From positions 310,001-374,000 of the forward strand of contig JAPDRN010000010.1 in NCBI GenBank assembly GCA_030247855.1: a DNA stretch of 64,000 bases. The letters are read 5' to 3'. The notes under the pieces were generated by a model that did no database searches, was not told where the DNA came from, and saw only the letters and a list, made by a program, of their open reading frames with translations. Positions within the stretch are counted from its first letter, which is position 1; each line of letters begins with the position of its first letter. The stretch is from Knufia peltigerae. Lineage: Eukaryota > Ascomycota > Eurotiomycetes > Chaetothyriales > Trichomeriaceae. Below are positions 23,580 through 33,295 of the stretch, piece by piece. The position numbers were made by a program, and so were the translations under genes.

Positions 23580-25238
23580 ATGGATCAAAGTATCAGCATA
23601 ACGGATGTGATCACCGCCCTTCAGCAGATTGTCTCGGATCCCAATTTGCCCACATCCCAAGTTCAATCGAGAGACGCCTCTAGTGCTACACCTGGTCTAA
23701 TCCTCCCCAGAGACACCCCCGGCCTCGACCAGATACAGGCGCAGTCGAATATCTCGAAGCCCCTCGCTGCTTTCGCCAAGTCGAATCCTGGTCCCGGGAG
23801 TCTCCAGTCTCTAGCAGGGCATCTGACAAGAACCATCCTGCCCAATTTGAACCTCGCATCCCTCTCTCCCAACTACTATGGTTTCGTCATCGGCGGTGCC
23901 ACTCCCGCCGCTCTGCTGGGCGACTTCCTCGCCTCGATCTACGACCAGAATGTGCACGTCCACCTGCCGGCCGAGACGATCAGTACGACCGTCGAGGCCG
24001 CCACGCTCAATTTGTTGGTGCAGCTCTTCCGCCTGCCTCGAGAGGACTGGGCGTTGGCCCATCCTGGCCGCGGCAACGGAGGAGGCATATTCACGACCGG
24101 GGCCACGGCGAGCAACACTCTCGGTTTGGCTCTGGGCAGAGAATACGTCGTCCGCAAAGCTCTCATGAAGAGCGCAGGCGCAGGTACCATCGAGTCCGCC
24201 GATCAAAGTGTTGGCGAATGCGGTCTTGCGGAACTCCTCATCAAGGCGGGAAGGACCAAGATCCAGGTCCTCAGCACGCTCCCGCACAGCAGCATCGCCA
24301 AAGCCGCGAGCGTGGTCGGGATAGGGCGACGGAACGTCGTTTCCGTGGCTGTTGAGGACGATCCTCTACGCATCGACATGGACCGTCTGAGGCACGAGGC
24401 GAGCCGGCCGGAAGTCCTCAACATCCTCGCCATCTCCGCGGGCGAGGTCAACACGGGTCGATTCGCCACGGACTCTGGCTCGACGATGCGCGAGCTACGC
24501 GACATCTGCGACGAATACGGGGTTTGGATGCACGTGGACGGGGCTTTTGGGCTCTTTGGCCGGGTCCTGCTGCAATCCGCCCGCGACGACGCCGAAACCT
24601 ACAATGAAATAATCCGGGGAGTCGAGGGTCTCGAACTGGCCGACTCGATCACGGGCGATTGCCACAAGTTGCTCAACGTGCCTTACGACTGCGGCGTGTT
24701 TTTCACCAGACATAAACGTCTGAGCGAGGACGTCTTCGGTAACCCGGGCGCCGCCTACCTGAAAGCCGGCTCCGGTGACGGCGTGCAGAGTCCTCTCAAC
24801 ATCGGCCTGGAGAACTCGAGAGGTTTCAGGGCCCTGCCTGTATATTGTACCCTGCTGAACTACGGACGGGAAGGTTACGTGGACATGCTCAAACGACAGA
24901 TCGACCTCGCGAGGAGGGTGGTCCGGTGGTTGGCGAACGACTCACGGTTCGAGGTTTTGGGTCCGAGGAAACCTCACGGTGAGACTGAAACCTCTCTGAC
25001 CGTGGACGAAATGGTCGCGAAGACGTTCATGATCGTCTTGTTCAGACCGAGAGACGACGAAGTCAACAAAAACTTTGTCAAGGACGTCAACGCCACGGGG
25101 AAGATTTACATCAGTGGCACGGCCTGGGAGGGCAAACCCGCAGCGAGGATAGCCGTCAGTAATTGGCAAGCCGACGTGCAGAGGGACGGCGACTTGATCG
25201 AGGCTGTCTTGGATCAAGTTGCGGGAAAAGTTTCGTAG
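23580..25238 (+). CDS. Group II PLP-dependent decarboxylase (aromatic amino acid/tyrosine/glutamate type)
   Basis: Intronless, 552 aa. It has the fold of pyridoxal-phosphate decarboxylases that remove the carboxyl group of amino acids. The cofactor lysine is Lys363 in TGDCHKLLNVPYDCG. VDGAFG supplies the Asp that pairs with the pyridine nitrogen. GGIFTTGATASNTLGLALGRE binds phosphate, and the N-terminal SPNYYGFVIGGATPAALLGD shapes the active site. The amino-acid substrate cannot be assigned. The ATG at 23580 is the first in frame. It stands alone between nab2 and mon1 and converges with mon1. Confidence 0.9.
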   Translation: MDQSISITDVITALQQIVSDPNLPTSQVQSRDASSATPGLILPRDTPGLDQIQAQSNISKPLAAFAKSNPGPGSLQSLAGHLTRTILPNLNLASLSPNYYGFVIGGATPAALLGDFLASIYDQNVHVHLPAETISTTVEAATLNLLVQLFRLPREDWALAHPGRGNGGGIFTTGATASNTLGLALGREYVVRKALMKSAGAGTIESADQSVGECGLAELLIKAGRTKIQVLSTLPHSSIAKAASVVGIGRRNVVSVAVEDDPLRIDMDRLRHEASRPEVLNILAISAGEVNTGRFATDSGSTMRELRDICDEYGVWMHVDGAFGLFGRVLLQSARDDAETYNEIIRGVEGLELADSITGDCHKLLNVPYDCGVFFTRHKRLSEDVFGNPGAAYLKAGSGDGVQSPLNIGLENSRGFRALPVYCTLLNYGREGYVDMLKRQIDLARRVVRWLANDSRFEVLGPRKPHGETETSLTVDEMVAKTFMIVLFRPRDDEVNKNFVKDVNATGKIYISGTAWEGKPAARIAVSNWQADVQRDGDLIEAVLDQVAGKVS

Positions 25239-25665
25239 GGAGGATGTTCCCGGCTGCAAAAAAAGAGACGAAAATATATCGACCCTGATTACAACAACGG
25301 CCGACGAGTTTAGACACGGTGATGGAAAGATGTGGCGTGTCATAAACATGTAGATAGTGTGATTGTAAGGGAAGGATATCCTCCTGGTGAGTAGACGATG
25401 GCCGATGTTATATCATGGTTATTCCCTTCATATACAAGGTGAGGATCGCACGGCAGTGTGACATGAAACTTGGAACGGGATTGAGCTGTTGAGTCGTGGA
25501 ATTCTCACGACTGACTATACGGACAATAACAATACACTTGGTGTGACCATGTACATAAGTAGGAAGGGTGGATTGGAACCAGAAACAACACTGCGCGACA
25601 TGAGCCTGCTCCAGACAAAAAAACAAACACCTCGTAGCGTTCGTAGCATTCGTCGCAGCGAAACC
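25239..25665. other. 3' flanks of convergent decarboxylase and mon1
   Basis: About 430 bp between convergent stops. No gene is supported. Confidence 0.6.
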
Positions 25666-27480
25666 TCAGAAGACAGCACCACCAATAATAAAGATGCGCT
25701 CTTCCTCCCGCTGTATCCATTGAACCACCTTGTTTGCACTCTGGGCCAGGGCGTTCCTCGACACCGACGGACCAGCCACACAGTAAAGCTCGAACATAGG
25801 AGTCACCCAAGCCAGCGCCGTGGCTGTCGTGCTGATGCTATGGACGACCTTGACTGCGGCATACTTGGCGTGTACCGCCGCGTGTAATTTGTGGTACAGC
25901 GACATCAACCGTCTTCGCTGTTTCAAGGTTTCGAAATTCGGCGAAAAGGATGGCATGAAGAATTGGACGTTGCCCTTGGACTTGTAGAGAAAGTGCCGCA
26001 AGACAGTGCCTGCGATGATGTCCGTAGGTGTCGGCCGTCCAGCGTGCACGGAAGCGTGGATGATGTGCATGCTCTTATTACGTCGAAACTCGTGAACCAG
26101 GTAGTTCTTCATGCTATGCATATCCTCGAAGCTCTCTTTATTGGCGCTGAGCAGAATAATGGCAACGGAGTCCTCCTTGGCAATGCGCTCGTTGGTCTCC
26201 AGTTCTCGGACATGCTCACCGCCCATGTCTAGAAAGCTGACGTACATGTACAGGTAGCCAGTGTTGTTGAAGCCTGGTAGACAGATGGGCACCCAAGAGT
26301 CGCCGCCTCCTGCTTTTATACCTTCTGCCTCAAACAACATGTTGAAAATCAGCTGGAGGTCGCTCGGGTGCAATGAATGCTTCTTGGGCCTGATGACGCT
26401 GACGAGCCTTCCTCCTGCGACGACTAGCCCGTAGAGTAAGTCGTCGACGCGAGCTTTGATCATGGTGTTGTTGATCACCTGTCTGTGTGACTTTCGTATC
26501 TTGAGACATTCCAGAGCCGACAATAACGTTGAGGGTGAACCACGAGTGAAGCTGTCGGCGAGCGATGACAGCAAGACCTCCGTGCCCTGAAGTGGTCTTC
26601 TCAAGTCAGTCGAGGGACGTACTGAGAATAAGTGCGTCAAGGTCGGCAAGGTGAGTGTGGAGAGGATCTGCATGTACAATGCCTCGAGCTGAAGGCGTAG
26701 CTGAGCCTCGCTTTCAGGGAGACTTGTGATGCCAACCAGAAACAGATTTGTCTGGGAAAGTATGACGAATCGAACGCCATCGGCTTGAAAGCTCTTCAGT
26801 TGGTCGCCATTCCCAGCAAAGGATGAGATGATGGTCTGCACAATTCCGACATAGCTGGAAATCACCGCGTCGGAGCCATGTCGAGTATAGATTGGTTTGC
26901 CAGCTGCAGAGAGAATGATAAAGTGTTTCCGTTTCGCTTTCCACACCATGTGTGCCACGTCTTCGCCGACTACTTTGTCGTCTACCTCTTCGAATTCCTT
27001 CGTAAAGTCGACATCGCCTTGATCGTAGGCATGGTCGACATCCTTTTCGAACAGTGCATGCTCACTATTTGACGAAGAAAGTCCATTGTCGTCCCTCAGG
27101 TCACCATCAAAGATACTCTCGGTGTCTTGTACAAATCTTCCGAATGGTTTATAACTCCTGATACTGGAGGTATCCTCGGCACCTTCACTTGTGCTCTTGT
27201 AAGCTGATGCAGCAATTGAACGGCTGGATGAGGTGCGAGAAGGTGCAATTCGTGTTTCCTTCGAACCATCTGGTCGATTGAAACTGTTCACATCGGTCAT
27301 GGATACCGCCGTCGTTGGCCCTGCAAGAAGACCTGGTCGCGCGGAGGGTTGCGAGGCATGACTGCTCGGAGGCCGCACTTGTAACAGGTTGAGCTCGCTA
27401 GGACGAGGTGGGAGTGGTGGTCTCGATTCGGAGGCTTGCGATTGAATCTCTGCCGAGGGAGTATCCTCTTCTTTACCCAT
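25666..27480 (-). CDS. mon1: Vacuolar fusion protein Mon1
   Basis: Intronless, 604 aa. Mon1 and Ccz1 form the GEF that activates Rab7/Ypt7 on late endosomes, vacuoles and autophagosomes. A disordered Pro/Ser-rich N-terminus (about 190 residues) precedes the conserved longin-type core. That core begins MVWKAKRKHFIILSAAGKPIYTRHG and continues with VVAGGRLVSVIRPKKHSLHP, ICLPGFNNTGYLYMYV and a third domain ending with MFELYCVAGP. Order and length match fungal Mon1. The ATG at 27480 opens the frame. Confidence 0.94.
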   Translation of the reverse strand: MGKEEDTPSAEIQSQASESRPPLPPRPSELNLLQVRPPSSHASQPSARPGLLAGPTTAVSMTDVNSFNRPDGSKETRIAPSRTSSSRSIAASAYKSTSEGAEDTSSIRSYKPFGRFVQDTESIFDGDLRDDNGLSSSNSEHALFEKDVDHAYDQGDVDFTKEFEEVDDKVVGEDVAHMVWKAKRKHFIILSAAGKPIYTRHGSDAVISSYVGIVQTIISSFAGNGDQLKSFQADGVRFVILSQTNLFLVGITSLPESEAQLRLQLEALYMQILSTLTLPTLTHLFSVRPSTDLRRPLQGTEVLLSSLADSFTRGSPSTLLSALECLKIRKSHRQVINNTMIKARVDDLLYGLVVAGGRLVSVIRPKKHSLHPSDLQLIFNMLFEAEGIKAGGGDSWVPICLPGFNNTGYLYMYVSFLDMGGEHVRELETNERIAKEDSVAIILLSANKESFEDMHSMKNYLVHEFRRNKSMHIIHASVHAGRPTPTDIIAGTVLRHFLYKSKGNVQFFMPSFSPNFETLKQRRRLMSLYHKLHAAVHAKYAAVKVVHSISTTATALAWVTPMFELYCVAGPSVSRNALAQSANKVVQWIQREEERIFIIGGAVF

Positions 27481-28703
27481 GGCTCTTGTTGGGGACGCCG
27501 CCGCTGTCTGGACAATCGAGATACAGTCCAGTATGTAGTGTGTAATCAGCCTCCATCATGTACAATTTGTCCAGTCGCCTGAGCAAAGCTCATTACACGC
27601 ATCATGAAGGAGAACTTGTAGCCCTCATTGTCTACAGGTGATAATGATGATACTACTGTAATTGTGAAGCAAGAGAGAGTTGTGGTTTGTGGTGGCTCAA
27701 GCTGCGATTCGTTATTGCGGAGAGTTGCGCCCCCGACGCCAAAGTAACACCAAAGTGTCTGACACGAAACCGCAAAGTAAAAACGACCTGCTCACGACTC
27801 ACCCTTCTACTCACCTTGTTCTCGATTTTTGACTCACGCTGTCACGCAGCGCGCACAAGTCTCGATGTCCTTATAATTCCTAACCAGAGATATGGGGCTC
27901 AAGATAGTTTTAAATGTATACAAACCCGAAGCCGCCGTTGGGAATGGCTAACTCCTTAGATACCTACGTCTGTCTGGTCTACTCTATTCTGCATACCGCA
28001 CACTTTCAACCTTCGCTGGATTAGAGACGGCAGACATCAACAGAAGCGAGAGTTGCCTCGCCGCTTTTGACACGTCGAATATCGAGTTCCTTAAATTTTC
28101 TACTTTTGTTCAAGCTTAGAAGTCTCCGATGTTGCGGCTATTCATACCACAAAAGGGGTAAGATCGAAATCTGTACTCGCGCCAAATGGCTTTTGGCAGC
28201 TTGAGCACCTGAACAGTTCCGATCTTGTTTTATCGCGCGCGACTGTTCCAAGGGTACTTCTAAGATCGCTTGCAAGACCCAGAACTTTCCATAAAGGAAT
28301 TCGCAAACGCAAATTATCAGCCAAGGACCTACTTCTACGAGGACTCCGACTCTGCGACAGGAAGGAGAAAGCCCGAGAGATACGTATACATTTCTAGAGC
28401 TTGTGTTATGACCCTTGAGAGAATTGTTCAATCTAGTCTAATGCGGACGACGATCTGCGTCCAAATGTCAACTCGAACTTGTCTGCCTCCTTACGAAACG
28501 CATCGCATCAGAAGCCCATGTAGGGGTTACGAGTTCATTGTTGAGCTTGTACCTTGAACCAGGAGTTCATACCTAAGGCAGCTATCATGCTAATGGTTGC
28601 TTACTTTGGTGGAAAGTCTCTCCTTGTGTACCCTGTCTCTCTTTTTCTCAAGTTGTCGAAGTTGAAATAGCTTCGGCACCCCCTCAAGACCTAGCTAGGA
28701 GTT
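27481..28703. other. 1.2-kb gene-free gap at the core/accessory border
   Basis: It lies between mon1 (start at 27480) and the phytanoyl-dioxygenase gene (stop at 28704). The left end should carry the mon1 promoter. A plus-strand frame at 28270-28557 has no domain. I see no tRNA, repeat or transposon end. Gene content changes from housekeeping to metabolic across it. Confidence 0.5.
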
Positions 28704-29663
28704 TTAAGCAAGCTGGGCCAGGCTGATATCATGGGCGCCGGTGAGATAGTCGCGATCGTTCTCCACCCATTCAATGCATGGATCCAACTTGCCCCATTGG
28801 ACCCTGCCCTGCCAACGCTTGGGGAGTACAATTCTCTGGTTATTGCGGTACCAACTCGCCATGACCACCGTGACAAGCATGATACGGGTACGATCGGTCC
28901 GATTCGGCATTCCTGCATGCCACAGGCGTATGTCGCGAATGATCAGAGCCCCCTTGGGCAGGCTCGCCTGGATAGGAGGTCGTACTTTGCGGCGTTCTTC
29001 CAGCAGACCATCGGCATATCCGATTGGCAGTCCTAACGCTTTTGCCCGGGCGGCCCTTTTCTCCAGGGCAATGTCGGGATCTGGACCATCATCACCATGT
29101 CCGTTGATGGTGAGTAGGCCCAGCTTCGGATCATTGTGACTACCAAGCCAAAATTCAGTGGCCCCATTCTCTGGCGAAGTTGACACCAGGTTGATATTGA
29201 CGCAAAATCCGAACGGCGCGTGGGGGTAGCCATGGTTCAAGTCAATGTGCACAGGCTGGCGGGCCTCTGCTTTAAATGCTGTGTTGGCGCTGTAAAGACG
29301 GACCTTGGGCGTCGGGCCCAGAACGTGTTCCAGAATTGCAGCAGCCCAGGGGTTCGCGATCACATCGTCAAAAACATATCCGTCTTCCGGCACAGGTTCT
29401 TGTTGGAAGTTGCGTGTCTCCGTGCCAAAGTTGACGTGAGCCTGCTGCAGGACCTTGAGCTTTTCTGCATCGGCTACCATGCGTTCATTGAGATGATCCA
29501 GATGAGCGGGGTCGACCGCATTCTCGAGTACAACCAGGCCGTCGTTATGCAAGGCCTCAAGGGCAGCTTGAAGATTATGCGACCCGATGGACATTGTCGC
29601 CAGTTCCTTCTCGGTCAACCTAATGATCCGGGGCTTCTCTGGGATTTGTGTCAACCCTGGCAT
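28704..29663 (-). CDS. Phytanoyl-CoA dioxygenase (PhyH)-family Fe(II)/2-oxoglutarate oxygenase
   Basis: Intronless, 319 aa. PhyH enzymes use iron, oxygen and 2-oxoglutarate to hydroxylate or desaturate small molecules. The iron triad is visible: HID in PVHIDLNHGYPH and the distal histidine in DIRLWHAGMPNRTDRTRIM, whose following arginines can bind 2-oxoglutarate. GATEFWLGSHND is the family turn between them. Fungal relatives act in secondary metabolism and in degradation. It is transcribed away from the dimethylformamidase-like gene across a 511-bp shared promoter, which suggests a joint role. The substrate is unknown. Confidence 0.9.
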   Translation of the reverse strand: MPGLTQIPEKPRIIRLTEKELATMSIGSHNLQAALEALHNDGLVVLENAVDPAHLDHLNERMVADAEKLKVLQQAHVNFGTETRNFQQEPVPEDGYVFDDVIANPWAAAILEHVLGPTPKVRLYSANTAFKAEARQPVHIDLNHGYPHAPFGFCVNINLVSTSPENGATEFWLGSHNDPKLGLLTINGHGDDGPDPDIALEKRAARAKALGLPIGYADGLLEERRKVRPPIQASLPKGALIIRDIRLWHAGMPNRTDRTRIMLVTVVMASWYRNNQRIVLPKRWQGRVQWGKLDPCIEWVENDRDYLTGAHDISLAQLA

Positions 29664-30174
29664 TGTCGATCAGTTGCTCACATCCGAAGTAAAGATTGGT
29701 TGATATGCTCTGTTCAGCAACAAGAGCCACTGAGGACATCTTTGTTGGCGATAACAGTGCGCAAATATATATCCTTCGTTCCATTCCTCGGTCAGATGCC
29801 GCATGGCTTGCAAGAAATTAGCCCTTGCTTGTAATGGCCAAGTCTTCAGAAACCTAGTTTATTGATCAACGCCTGATTAATGTCCCACGTCCGTTTTATG
29901 AACTTGCTCTTAACATTCCCTAGGTCGGTTAAACGAGCCGCAGAAGCGTTGTGGGATTCGCTATCTGTAGTTATGATAAGGGGGTTTCCCCACTTCGACT
30001 CGAAATGCGGACACGTACTAATGAGTTGCTTTCCTGTACGAAGGAGGCATTTCGCCTGTGAAATGTCTTATAACAATTAACGGGTAGCTGTCACGAAGAA
30101 ATCGACATGCAACCTGAATGCCTCGAACGAAATCAGGACTCGCACGGCTCCCGAGTCCTATTGCCTAATCACCC
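29664..30174. promoter_or_regulatory. Divergent promoter, PhyH oxygenase and dimethylformamidase-like gene
   Basis: 511 bp between divergent starts. An ATATATAT stretch at 29765-29772, about 100 bp before the PhyH start, is a likely TATA element. A perfect 7-bp inverted repeat lies near the other start (separate entry). Confidence 0.55.
30136..30158. promoter_or_regulatory. Inverted repeat near the dimethylformamidase-like start
   Basis: GGACTCG (30136-30142) and CGAGTCC (30152-30158) are perfect inverted arms around a 9-base spacer, ending 16 bases before the start codon at 30175. It could be a leader hairpin or a dimeric regulator site. Function is not shown. Confidence 0.4.
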
Positions 30175-32644
30175 ATGACTACACCGACGCCCCCTACAGC
30201 TCCTCACCAGCCCGAAATCACCGGCTACGTCGAACCGTGGATTGCAGGTCCTGGCGGTCAAGTGAATGTAAAAGTAAGTGCACTGGGCGACGTGCCGATT
30301 GCTATCTTGTGTATCCTGCCCTTGACTTGTTAACTTTTACAGTCGCAACGCATAGAATGCTGACGATGGTGAAAGGTCTCCTCTACAGAGCCAGAGCTGA
30401 ATTATCATGTTGTTCGCCTTGTCCACGGCCCTCAAGGTCGCGACACTTCGCACGGGCAGCCAGAAACAGTGACTGAGATCCCTTCTGGCAAGTGCAGAGG
30501 GCGCTATCAGGTTGCACAACCAGGCTCTTACGCCATTATCGCTAAGCGAGACTATCATCTAAAACCCACGGGCATGAACTTTACCATCTACTTTCAGTCT
30601 CATCTTCCAGAGGCGGGACATGTTCAAACAATTGTCTCCAGCCTCGACATATTAACAAAGACTGGGTACGCTGCAGTTCTTAACTGTGATGGCCTACTTG
30701 AGTTCTGGATAGGCACGAGATCCACAGTGGAAGTGATATCTACCGGATTCAAAGCTGAACTGAAACGATGGACAGAGCTTTCTTTCACTTTTCTCGATCA
30801 AGTTTTCAGCTACGAGATTTGTCCCAAACCTTTGTTCGCGGATATTGCCCCACCCTCAATCAGGTGTACCAAAACCCTTGCCCAAGTGGCAGAGGTCTTT
30901 GAACCCTGCGTGCTTACTTTTGCGGCGAGTTTTGTAACAAGCCCGGAAAAGGTATCAGTGACCGCCACGAACGTTTTCAACGGCCGCCTGGACAGCCCGA
31001 TAATTAAGTCGGGTTCTTCGGACAGCACTGTACGCGCCAAATGGGATTTTTCTCTCAACACGCCCAGCGACATAGTCGTCCACGTGTCTGGGAATATGCC
31101 GGCCGCCGAAGGTAGACTAGTGAATTGCCCTACTAGAGCAGTTACCGGGCATGATTGGGACGGAATGGAGTCGGACTGGACAAAGGCAAATTACGGGTAC
31201 GGAGCCATCCATTTTCACGATGACGATCTAGATGATGCGGGCATGGCAACAGACTTTTCCGTCAAGCTGCCGGAAAACCTGCGGTCTGGCGTGTATGCAA
31301 TTGAGGTCGAGGCGACAAATGGCACAGCGAGGGATACGATACCTTTCTTCGTACGGCCCACGGCGACGACAAACAAAGCATTAGGTGCCAAGGTTGCCTA
31401 CATCATCTCTACTTTCACTGTAAGTGTACAATGATCCAGATCCATATGACCACTTGCTAATAACGTGTCCAAAGTATCTTGCTTATGCAAACGAACACGT
31501 TTACGACAGAGCCCACCTTAAGGATAGAGTCGGTTCAAAATACAAAATCATACCCGATGCACATGCAGAAAAGACAGTGCGACGGAACGACCTAGGATTA
31601 TCCTGTTATGATCTCCATAATGATCGATCTGGGGTGATTTATTCGACATCGAAGAGACCAATCTTGAACATGCGCCCTGACTACGTCAGCTGGAATTTCC
31701 ACAGGCCTCGAGGTTTGAGCGCCGATTTGCTAATGGTGGAATTTCTGGAGAGAAGTGGCATTCCTTACGATGTGGTCTGCGACCTCGATCTGCACACCTT
31801 TGGGCATACGTGTATTCGTCGATATGGTACAATTATCACCGGCTCCCACCCAGAGTATCACACCACAGAAAGCCTTGGGGCTTACGCAGCTTTCATCAAA
31901 GCTGGTGGCAACGTCATGTATCTGGGAGGAAATGGGTTCTACTGGAGCTGTGCGACCACGTCCGAAAATCTGCACCGGGTAGAAATACGACGCGGGGGTG
32001 AGGGGGTCAGGCCTTTCACTTGTGATGGAGGCGACCGGATTTTCAGCAGCAATGGTCAGTCTGGACTTCTGTGGCGCTCTCGGGGCCTGGCTTCCAACTA
32101 CCTGTTCGGCGTCGGATGCTGTGCGATGGGTCCAGTAAGTTCGAACATGTCGTCCTCGCTCATAAGACACAGCGGCATGGGCATGAGAACTGACTCTTTG
32201 AATATTCAGGGTCCAGGAGTGCCATACAAGCGAACAGACGCCAGCAAACAAGCCAGCCTGGCTTGGATGTTTGACGGCATCACGGAAAACGAGCTCCTGG
32301 GAGAGTTCGGTTTTGGAGGCGGCGCAAGCGGTGACGAAATAGACAAGTGCGATGTTCAGAATGGGAGTCCGCGTAATACGATTGTAGTGGCAAGCAGCAC
32401 AGGTCATCCGGACACTTTCGCCTTGTTTCCTGAAGACATCGTGTTTCCGTTCCAGAACGTCTTGGGCACGCAGACTACAGAGGTGAGGTCTGATGTGGCC
32501 TACTATGAAACCAGTAATGGCGGAGCCGTCTTTAGTGTGGGGAGTATCAACTGGTTTTGCTCGCTTGCATGGGACCACTTCCAGAACAACATCGCCCGTC
32601 TTACGGACAATGTGCTAAGGGAATTTGTTCGCAGGCACAAATAG
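30175..32644 (+). CDS. N,N-dimethylformamidase large-subunit-like amidohydrolase
   Basis: Exons 30175-30273, 30376-31419, 31475-32134 and 32210-32644; 745 aa, close to the roughly 760 aa of the bacterial large subunit. That enzyme is an iron amidohydrolase that splits dimethylformamide into dimethylamine and formate. The N-terminus (ITGYVEPWIAGPGGQVNVKVSS, then YHVVRLVHG) matches the family opening. A concanavalin/LamG-like sandwich follows. The C-terminal domain has SGIPYDVVCDLDLH, IITGSHPEYHT and YLGGNGFYW, which in the family form the metal site. The first intron was placed so that VNVK joins VSSTEPELN, which removes two in-frame stops. The 75-bp third intron is a multiple of three without stops, so retention would add 25 residues. 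The physiological amide is unknown. Confidence 0.83.
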
Positions 32645-33295
32645 CAGGCCGGGTCAGAAAGGTATCTACAAAACAGACTAGTTGTATGTATACCTATAGG
32701 ACGATACTCAGAACGAGCACACAAGCGTTGTGTACATGATCATGACTTGCAGTAGAAAAATACGGACTACTTCTGTAATTCAGACTTCACCGAGGTGTAC
32801 ATACATATCCAGCTCATGCCGACCTTCCGATGTACCGCTGCAGTCCGGAAGGAGAGTGTTGAGTTGTAAACATGGCGGATCAACTCGCCGCTCCACCAAT
32901 CTCGACCCTCCAATAGCGGCAGAGGTATATGAATTAATCGTGGGCATATCTGCGGCTAAAATGTCTGCGTTGGGTAGTCTGTGTCGATGGCTATGTTTAT
33001 GTCACTAGTAACGAAGCACCTTGGGTGATTAGACCCTGTTTCTCGTCTTGGGTCGATAATTGTATCGAGATTGGCGATGTTAGCCACTTCTCTAATCGTA
33101 CCCAGCCCGTACAGCCAGGGGAAGCTTTTGATGTGAGGAGATTGAGATTTTCGCTTTGCATTTGACATTTTGATACAGACCATCTTTGCTGTGACTTGTG
33201 TTTATATATAGTCAGAGCAAGACCACCTTTCTGGCCATGGTAGGATACCAGTACAGATCCTCTTCTCAGCCTCATAGACTACCAACGCTCCCAAT
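32645..33295. other. Intergenic region, dimethylformamidase-like gene to UNC93-like permease
   Basis: About 650 bp. It includes the permease promoter. CCTTCCG (32823-32829) and CGGAAGG (32846-32852) form a 7-bp inverted repeat with a 16-base spacer, a layout that a dimeric Zn2Cys6 factor could read. No gene is seen. Confidence 0.4.

Noticed and set aside
28270..28557. 95-codon plus-strand frame
   Set aside because: No domain, no strong start context and composition unlike neighbouring coding sequence.
30343..30375. Exon of the dimethylformamidase-like gene starting at the TTTTACAG acceptor (30342)
   Set aside because: That choice puts two in-frame TGA codons before the conserved VVRLVHG region. 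The acceptor at 30374-30375 gives an uninterrupted family-like N-terminus.
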